Source: Sphingomonadales bacterium
GTDB lineage: Bacteria > Pseudomonadota > Alphaproteobacteria > Sphingomonadales > Sphingomonadaceae
Reading direction: 5' to 3'
Assembly: GCA_028871475.1 (NCBI GenBank)
Contig: JAGWMZ010000031.1
Coordinates: forward strand, 1 to 43,179
Length of the DNA: 43,179 bases
Shown: positions 38,313 through 43,179 of the stretch, one piece after another
Layout: every line of letters starts with the position of its first letter
How positions within the stretch are numbered: the stretch's first letter is position 1
Notes under the pieces: generated by a model
Database searches by the model: none
What the model was told of the DNA's origin: nothing
What the model saw: only the letters and a program-made list of their open reading frames with translations
Translations under genes and position numbers: made by a program

Positions 38313-39023
38313 ATGATCGACACCACCATCAGATCCCATGTGGATTTGCTCGCCCGCGCGCGTTTTGCGCTCAAGGGCTTGCCTGAACCCCATTCCATGG
38401 CCGCCAGGCAATTGCTGGCCGAGCTCACCGCAGCCGAACGCGGCATGGCCATGGGGGGTCTGCCCTGGCCGATCACTGTCCATGTCGGTGTCATCGAACA
38501 TCGTCACGGCGCCAACCTTTACGCTGCCTACACCAGGGCAGCCTTGGATCGCGACCTCGCCGGTTTTTGCCGGGAATACTGGTCCGAGCTTCCGGGCGGA
38601 AACGAGGCGCCGCCGAGCGATGATGGTGCTGCGGTCTCGGCATATTTTGTGCGCCACGACCAGGATGGGCTGACCTGTGAGCAAACGACGCTCGAACCGC
38701 CCTCCGGCCTGTGGGCCAGCGATGCGCCCATCCAACTCGAAAGGGGGCGCTATTGCGTACTCTCCACCGCCCACATCACCGTGTCTACGGCGGATCTGAT
38801 CAGCCTGTGGTCGACCTGGCCGCCCAACTCCCGCCCGCTCGACATCGCGGCCTCTGTACGCGGATGGTTCGTTCCGACCCGCCCGCCTGAAGACATCTAT
38901 GCCGCGCAGCTGCCGCCAGACCTGGCCGCGCTCATGGCCTTCGGTCGGGACGGAGGCTTCGACCATGTTCTGCTCGATTGCGATGGCGATGAGACGGACG
39001 GGCTCAAGACCCACGACTGGTGA
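38313..39023 (+). CDS. Cassette protein with STAH-motif C-terminal domain
   Basis: A 236-residue protein. The N-terminal half contains ITVHVGVIEHRHGANLYAAY and FCREYWSEL. The C-terminal half has CVLSTAHITVSTADLI, then ASVRGWFVPTRP and FDHVLLDCDGDETDGL, which resembles DUF5983-type sequences known from plasmids. The same STAH...DxD arrangement returns in the frameshifted gene at 41659..42184, so the cassette carries two related proteins. GGAGG stands upstream of the ATG. Function unknown. Confidence 0.75.
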   Translation: MIDTTIRSHVDLLARARFALKGLPEPHSMAARQLLAELTAAERGMAMGGLPWPITVHVGVIEHRHGANLYAAYTRAALDRDLAGFCREYWSELPGGNEAPPSDDGAAVSAYFVRHDQDGLTCEQTTLEPPSGLWASDAPIQLERGRYCVLSTAHITVSTADLISLWSTWPPNSRPLDIAASVRGWFVPTRPPEDIYAAQLPPDLAALMAFGRDGGFDHVLLDCDGDETDGLKTHDW

Positions 39024-39088
39024 CCTGAACCAAAACGCGTCTCGGCGGCTGCCGTGCGAGCTTCAACCCACATTGCAAGGAGGCTGTT

Positions 39089-39835
39089 ATGGCCGATTAT
39101 CACACGCCGACGGTTGTGACCCCCTATCTGCCGTCCGAGGCGATCAGTCTGCTCGAACTCCTCGTGCTCACCCAGATGTATGATTGGGAGCACAGTGGCG
39201 ACGAAATTTACTTTTTCAGCGAAGTAGGCTGCCCGTTCGAAATCGAACTCGAGGTTGCGGAGGTTCGCGACCTGATCGAGGCTGCCCCTGCTGATGCGGG
39301 ACGTCTGGTCGATCTGATCAGGGCGCAGTCGGGTGGGCTCAAGCCGGAGCAAACCACCTTTAAGCTCGATGTAAGCGATTGTCTCAATGCGGGCATCTTT
39401 CAGGATATTCTCGGCCGCTGCCCGGACATTGACCATATCACCATCACCTTTGGCTGGACCTACTCAAAAATGCGCAGCGATGGCTTTGGCGGCGCGGTGA
39501 CGGTGATCACCAGCGATCAGATCCTCACGGAGACCACCAGGAGCATGGAACGGCTTCTGCTGGGCCAGGCATGCCATGGCGAGATCGGTGTTCCGCCGGG
39601 ATCAGGCGTTCACCGTGTTCTGACTCTCTCCGAGCAGACGGTCCGCAAACGGCAGGCGGATGTGGAGCAGCTTGCTCTTGATCGTGGTGAGAAGCCGGTT
39701 GCGCTGACCGATGGCGACATCCGCGATGGTTGCCGCGAGGCCGTTGCGGCGCTGGATCTCGAAGCCCTGGCGGCGGATCTGACCCCGCGGGCTGCCGAGG
39801 CGGCCATGCGCATCGCGCGGCATCAGGCCGATTGA
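39089..39835 (+). CDS. Cassette protein of 248 residues, unknown
   Basis: AAGGAGG stands before the ATG. The sequence is acidic and ordered: EAISLLELLVLTQMYDWEHS, EVAEVRDLIEAAPADAGRLV, HITITFGWTYSKMRSDGFGG and a helical C-terminus (RQADVEQLALDRGEKPVALT, AAEAAMRIARHQAD). I recognise no family. It lies between the STAH protein and the GHKL ATPase on the same strand with short spacing, so they probably form one operon. Confidence 0.75.
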   Translation: MADYHTPTVVTPYLPSEAISLLELLVLTQMYDWEHSGDEIYFFSEVGCPFEIELEVAEVRDLIEAAPADAGRLVDLIRAQSGGLKPEQTTFKLDVSDCLNAGIFQDILGRCPDIDHITITFGWTYSKMRSDGFGGAVTVITSDQILTETTRSMERLLLGQACHGEIGVPPGSGVHRVLTLSEQTVRKRQADVEQLALDRGEKPVALTDGDIRDGCREAVAALDLEALAADLTPRAAEAAMRIARHQAD

Positions 39836-39897
39836 TGTTCAGCTTGGAAGAGCCTCGGGGGCCCGGAAATCCGTGCCCGAAGGAAAGAAGGGGATGG

Positions 39898-41613
39898 ATG
39901 GAGCGCGATGAGTTTCGCGAGGCATCGGAGATCCACGCCATGACATTGCCATCGACCATCCGGCCCATAGTCGGCCAATCGCTGATCACCCGCGTGACCC
40001 GGCTCTATAACGGCACGCTCACTGACGGCCTTCATGAGCTGCTGCAAAATGCCCGACGAGCCGGTGCGACCCGCGTGGACATCAGCATCAACCTTGCCGA
40101 TGGCAAGGCTCAACTCCTTGTCGGAGATGACGGCTGCGGCATCGATGATCCTGCCGTTTTGGTGACCTTGGGTCAGTCGGGTTGGGGCGATGGCACAGCG
40201 TCCCGCGAAGACCCGGCCGGCATGGGGCTCTTCAGCCTCGCTGGAAAACGCGTGACGGTTCACGCATGGTCGCCGGCCGCTGCGCAAGGCTGGCAAGTGA
40301 CCATCCCCGACGATGGCTGGGAAGGCGCAAGGCCCCTCTCGATTGAGCCGTCGGATATCGCAGCGGGCACATGCATCCACATCGATCTGCCATCGGCATG
40401 TCGCGACCGGCTCCATACGGCTGTCGCAGCGGCGGCTTTGCATTTCCCCCTGCCGGTTTCCTTCCGTGGCGCGGAACAACGGCGGCAGGACTTTCTCGAT
40501 GGCGCGCTCTGGTTCGAAAACGGTCCGGGCTATCGCATTGGGGTGTTCTGCGGCACCGGCCATCAGCCCCAGAACGCGCCCCGCATCAATTTCCATGGTG
40601 TAACCGTTCCCTGCTACCACGCAGAAGTGGCCGAGAGCGATGGACGGAAGGTCTGGACTGCGCGCGTCGATCTTCACGATGCGCCCGCACTTCAACTTGT
40701 GCTGCCCGCGCGCAAGGAGGTTGTCCAGAACGCGGCACTCACCGCACTGCAGCTCGTAATGGAAACCGCGATCTACAAAGCGATTGCGGCCCAGCCCAAC
40801 CATCGCCTTCCCTTCAAGAGGTGGCGCAGGGCCCTGGAGCTTGGTGTCGCTTTGCCAGAAGCGCGGGTTGGTCTCGATGCCTGGGGGCCAATCCGGGCAG
40901 ACAATGACGGTGTTTTCGACATAGGGCAGGTGACGTCCGGCCCCATGGTGATCATTCCCGAACTGGAGGCTGACCTTGCGCAAGCGGCCGCGCCTGTGTT
41001 GGGCCATGCCGGCCTTATGGGCGCCGCACCGGTGTCGCAGGAGCCCGCGTTCGAGGGCTATGGCTGGTATGACGCCGTGCCGCGCGTCACACAGGTCGAC
41101 GTCACCTTCGATTGTGCTGTAGGCAGCTGTTCTTATGGCACGAGTTCGGTAGGGCTTCTGCCCGATACCATATCATCTGGTAAAGTGCCCGATCTGCTCC
41201 TCGACCTGACCATTGCAACCAGCCGACAACCCGATGCAGATACCTGCGTCCGGACATTCGATCTCGATATGATGGTCATTGGCGATGCGTGTTCATGGCT
41301 GGACGATGCCGTCATTCTTGTCCGCGAAGGGGCCACTGTTTCACCCGCAATGCTCGCCGATCTGATCGAGGCCAGCCTGTACTGTCCCAGTGACGATGCC
41401 GACAGTGACAGTTGGCAAACGCAGAACGACGATTTTTGCCGTCAGGCACGGTCGGCAGCCAACGCCTTGCTGCTGGGTGACGAGGAGGCTCTGCTCGCCA
41501 GGCTTCGCGAAGCTATCCACGACCATGTGGCCTGGTTGATCCCCTCGGACCGCAAACTCATCGTCAGCGCCCAGAAGGGCGATGTGTCCGTGACCGTAGC
41601 CCTGGCGGACTGA
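39898..41613 (+). CDS. GHKL-type (HSP90-like) ATPase
   Basis: About 571 residues from ATG 39898, with AAGAAGGGG upstream; the longer frame runs into the preceding gene. The N-terminal domain has the Bergerat ATP-binding signatures: GLHELLQNARRAGATRV (N box), DDGCGIDDP (G1) and DPAGMGLFSLAGKRV (G2). HSP90, MutL, gyrase B and histidine kinases share this fold; no kinase, topoisomerase or MutL C-terminal domain is visible here. The C-terminal 350 residues match nothing I know. Such ATPases occur on plasmids and in some defence systems, so a clamp-like role is possible. Confidence 0.8.
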   Translation: MERDEFREASEIHAMTLPSTIRPIVGQSLITRVTRLYNGTLTDGLHELLQNARRAGATRVDISINLADGKAQLLVGDDGCGIDDPAVLVTLGQSGWGDGTASREDPAGMGLFSLAGKRVTVHAWSPAAAQGWQVTIPDDGWEGARPLSIEPSDIAAGTCIHIDLPSACRDRLHTAVAAAALHFPLPVSFRGAEQRRQDFLDGALWFENGPGYRIGVFCGTGHQPQNAPRINFHGVTVPCYHAEVAESDGRKVWTARVDLHDAPALQLVLPARKEVVQNAALTALQLVMETAIYKAIAAQPNHRLPFKRWRRALELGVALPEARVGLDAWGPIRADNDGVFDIGQVTSGPMVIIPELEADLAQAAAPVLGHAGLMGAAPVSQEPAFEGYGWYDAVPRVTQVDVTFDCAVGSCSYGTSSVGLLPDTISSGKVPDLLLDLTIATSRQPDADTCVRTFDLDMMVIGDACSWLDDAVILVREGATVSPAMLADLIEASLYCPSDDADSDSWQTQNDDFCRQARSAANALLLGDEEALLARLREAIHDHVAWLIPSDRKLIVSAQKGDVSVTVALAD

Positions 41614-41658
41614 CGCCGAACCCCGCCTGTCTCAATGTCCACCCAAATGGAGGCTGCT

Positions 41659-42184
41659 ATGCGCCTGTCCAAGACCTGTGTCTGTTCGACTGCCCACCTG
41701 ACCGCCTATGAGCGGGCCGCCTTCGACAAGCTCATTGCCTCCTCGCCGCAGCGAGACGGCCGGATCCTTGTCGATCATGTCAGCCTGTCTGTTGAACCGC
41801 ACCAGTTCGGTTTCGCGGTTCGCCTCGGCAACCTTTTGGCATCTGCTCCTTCACGCAAAATCTCGCGGCGCTGACTGGCTGTCGTTCGATCGCGATGAGG
41901 AGCCCAGTTCTCAATTTCCCATCTATCGAGACGGTCGCCTGAGCGAGGGAGAGACCGGTCGCTTGGCGCGGGAGCCGTCAGGACCCGCGGCATGGTCGCA
42001 ACGCTGTCCCGGATGCGGCACCGACGATGTGATCTGTGATGCCTCTGCCCGCTGGGACGAGGAAACCGGATCGTTGACCCTCATCGAGGTGTTCGACGCC
42101 GGATGGTGCGAGACCTGTGAACGGGATGTCGACCAGAGTGGTTCATCGCCCGCCCCCGGAGGAGGGAGCGCAACCGATGTCTGA
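41659..42184 (+). pseudogene. STAH-motif protein with zinc-ribbon tail, broken by a frameshift
   Basis: Frame 1 (41659..41874) begins MRLSKTCVCSTAHLTAYERA and reads to FGFAVRLGN. The sequence then continues in the +1 frame as HLLLHAKSRGADWLSFDRD to 42184, ending with a CPGCG...CETC zinc-ribbon. Removing one T from TTTT at 41834..41837 restores a single frame of about 174 residues with the same STAHxT...GFAV...DxD plan as 38313..39023. GGAGG stands before the ATG. Either the gene is inactivated or the base is a sequencing error. Confidence 0.7.
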
Positions 42185-42380
42185 CCCCAGCCTCGCAGGC
42201 TGGTCTTCGCTGCGGGGGCGGTTGGCATCCTTTGATCATGCCTATGCTGTCGCCCTGCACCTGCGCGGGCATAGGTCGGTGCCGTTCTATGTGATCCGCA
42301 CGGGCAACGCGATCCAGCCCTATCGCGTTTCCTCCTTCCAGCCTGCCTGGCCAGAACAATGGTCGGCTCTGATCATCTGA
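42177..42380 (+). CDS. Small cassette protein, unknown
   Basis: A 67-residue protein: SDPSLAGWSSLRGRLASFDH, AYAVALHLRGHRSVPFYVIR and PYRVSSFQPAWPEQWSALI. It starts inside the end of the preceding frame, suggesting coupled translation. The ordered strand pattern supports a real gene. No family recognised. Confidence 0.65.
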   Translation: MSDPSLAGWSSLRGRLASFDHAYAVALHLRGHRSVPFYVIRTGNAIQPYRVSSFQPAWPEQWSALII

Positions 42381-42431
42381 CCGACCGCCCTGCGGACGCG
42401 CCGCGCCGACACACAGTGCACGGCTATCCAC

Positions 42432-42459
42432 AAACCCACATTTGTGCTAATGTGGGTTT
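42432..42459. promoter_or_regulatory. Palindromic operator upstream of the ParD/ParE pair
   Basis: AAACCCACATT and AATGTGGGTTT form a perfect 11-bp inverted repeat around TGTGCT, ending 22 bases before the antitoxin ATG. Type II antitoxins with ribbon-helix-helix domains bind such palindromes to repress their own operon. Confidence 0.7.
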
Positions 42460-42480
42460 ATTGGTTTTTTCCGCGAGGGT

Positions 42481-42738
42481 ATGATGAGCCGCTTGACCAT
42501 CGAGATTACCGAGCAGCAGCATCAGAGCCTGAAGGCTCTGGCCGCCTTGCAGGGCAAAACGATCAAACAATATGCGATCGAACGGCTTTTCCCCGTCGAT
42601 GGGAGCACTGACCAGGCATGGCAAACGCTCAGAACGCTTCTTGGTGAACGGATCGCCGAGGGCTTGGCCGGCAAAGTTTCCACAAAAAGCATCGGTGCCA
42701 TCGTCGATGAGGAACTCGGCGGGGAAGCCCGCGCTTGA
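42481..42738 (+). CDS. ParD-like antitoxin
   Basis: An 85-residue protein. The N-terminal SRLTIEITEQQHQSLKALAA, then LQGKTIKQYAIERLF, is a ribbon-helix-helix domain for DNA binding; the C-terminal helix would wrap the toxin. It precedes a ParE-like toxin gene with overlapping stop/start. A palindromic operator lies just upstream. ATG at 42481 or 42484 (tandem). Expected to neutralise the toxin and repress the operon. Confidence 0.85.
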   Translation: MMSRLTIEITEQQHQSLKALAALQGKTIKQYAIERLFPVDGSTDQAWQTLRTLLGERIAEGLAGKVSTKSIGAIVDEELGGEARA

Positions 42739-43046
42739 CCGTTCCCTATGTCTTGACCGCGGCGGCGGAGGACGATTTGCGTATAATCGTCCGTTATACA
42801 CGCAAGCAGTGGGGTGACGCGCAGGTCCGGTCCTATGTTGCCAAACTGGAGCGTGGCATTGTGCGCCTCGCGACGAGCAGAGGTGCTTTCCAGGACATGA
42901 GCGACCTCTACCCGACGCTGCGCATGGCTCGCTACGAGCATCACTATATCTTCTGCCTCCCGCGCGCGGGTGAGCCTGCGTTGATCGTCGCAATCTTCCA
43001 TGAGCGTATGGATTTAATGACGCGGTTGGAAAGCCGACTGGCTTAG
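42735..43046 (+). CDS. ParE-like toxin
   Basis: A 103-residue protein of the RelE/ParE fold: PYVLTAAAEDDLRIIVRYTR, GDAQVRSYVAKLERGIVRLA, the central DLYPTLRMARYEHHYIFCLP and the C-terminal LIVAIFHERMD. ParE toxins poison DNA gyrase. The start is TTG overlapping the antitoxin stop (TTGA), which keeps toxin level coupled and lower. The pair may stabilise the element carrying the cassette. Confidence 0.87.
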   Translation: MTVPYVLTAAAEDDLRIIVRYTRKQWGDAQVRSYVAKLERGIVRLATSRGAFQDMSDLYPTLRMARYEHHYIFCLPRAGEPALIVAIFHERMDLMTRLESRLA

Positions 43047-43133
43047 GGTCTGTTGATAAATAACTGAATCTGCGCTGTCTTTTTTGACGGTTTTAGGATT
43101 CCCGCGGTGCCTCGAAGCTTATAGAATCGCGGG
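43047..43133 (+). mobile_element. Left end of an insertion sequence (partial)
   Basis: Directly after the toxin stop begins GGGTCTGTTGATAAATAACT, which has the look of an insertion-sequence terminal repeat, followed by a short leader to a transposase-like start. Only this end is in the window, so neither the second repeat nor a target duplication can be checked. Confidence 0.45.
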
Positions 43134-43179
43134 GTGATTGACGAGGCGGCCATCAAACTGCGCTACGATGCGCTTGATC
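43134..43179 (+). CDS. Transposase N-terminus, ISAzo13-like (cut by window end)
   Basis: A GTG at 43134 opens VIDEAAIKLRYDALD, which resembles the N-terminus of ISAzo13-family transposases (AIKxRYxAL...DE). Only 15 codons are present. The family assignment is tentative because the catalytic region lies outside the window. Confidence 0.4.
   Translation, partial: MIDEAAIKLRYDALD

Noticed and set aside
39823..41007. 394-residue minus-strand ORF
   Set aside because: Antisense to the GHKL ATPase, whose motifs are clear.
1..43179. CRISPR arrays, tRNA and rRNA genes
   Set aside because: No regularly spaced direct repeats, no cloverleaf and no conserved rRNA segment were noticed on either strand by reading.

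Overview
The window holds one complete Mu-type transposable prophage and the accessory-type host DNA into which it is inserted. I place the prophage at 81..36630 (36,550 bp). Both termini begin 5'-TGT, match at 19 of 26 positions in register, and are flanked by the same 5-bp duplication GTGAC (76..80 and 36631..36635). The high GC content, frequent GTG starts, the gene families present and the DUF932-type flanking cassette suggest an alphaproteobacterium, probably a sphingomonad. That assignment is inference; there is no rRNA or housekeeping marker here.

Reading the prophage from its early (right) end leftwards on the minus strand: a cI-type repressor on the plus strand faces a Ner-like regulator across an operator array and a strong early promoter. 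A long early operon follows with stop/start overlaps: a ParB-like protein, an NPPY methyltransferase, several small proteins, transposase A, the AAA+ target protein B, a small membrane protein at the kil position, a free-standing DnaA domain IV-like protein, GemA, a second small membrane protein and one Mor/C-family activator. A terminator closes this block. The late region then runs as lysis genes (GH108 endolysin, holin candidate, nested Rz/Rz1), a DksA/TraR protein, Mu gp25-gp27-like proteins, large terminase, portal, head protein F, virion morphogenesis protein, a second copy of the same terminator, protease with a nested scaffold start, decoration protein and capsid. The tail is of long-flexible (siphovirus) type: terminator, tube, chaperones joined by a -1 frameshift signal, a 1246-residue tape measure and a large modular tip protein. 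The phage is therefore a Mu-like head and transposition module joined to a siphovirus tail, as in the D3112/B3/RcapMu group.

Cargo genes lie outside the core: a plus-strand gene between morphogenesis and protease genes (15899..16186), a DUF1643 gene between portal and head protein (18157..18726), and a plus-strand set between repressor and phage terminus (YozE-like protein, exported protein, a 39-codon ORF inside a large inverted repeat). These are candidates for lysogenic conversion or defence.

The host DNA to the right (36636..43179) carries a cassette of DUF932 protein, small proteins, two STAH-motif paralogues (one frameshifted), a GHKL-type ATPase, a ParD/ParE toxin-antitoxin pair with a palindromic operator, and the first bases of an insertion sequence. 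The prophage sits 30 bp upstream of the DUF932 start codon and separates that gene from its original upstream DNA, now at 1..75.
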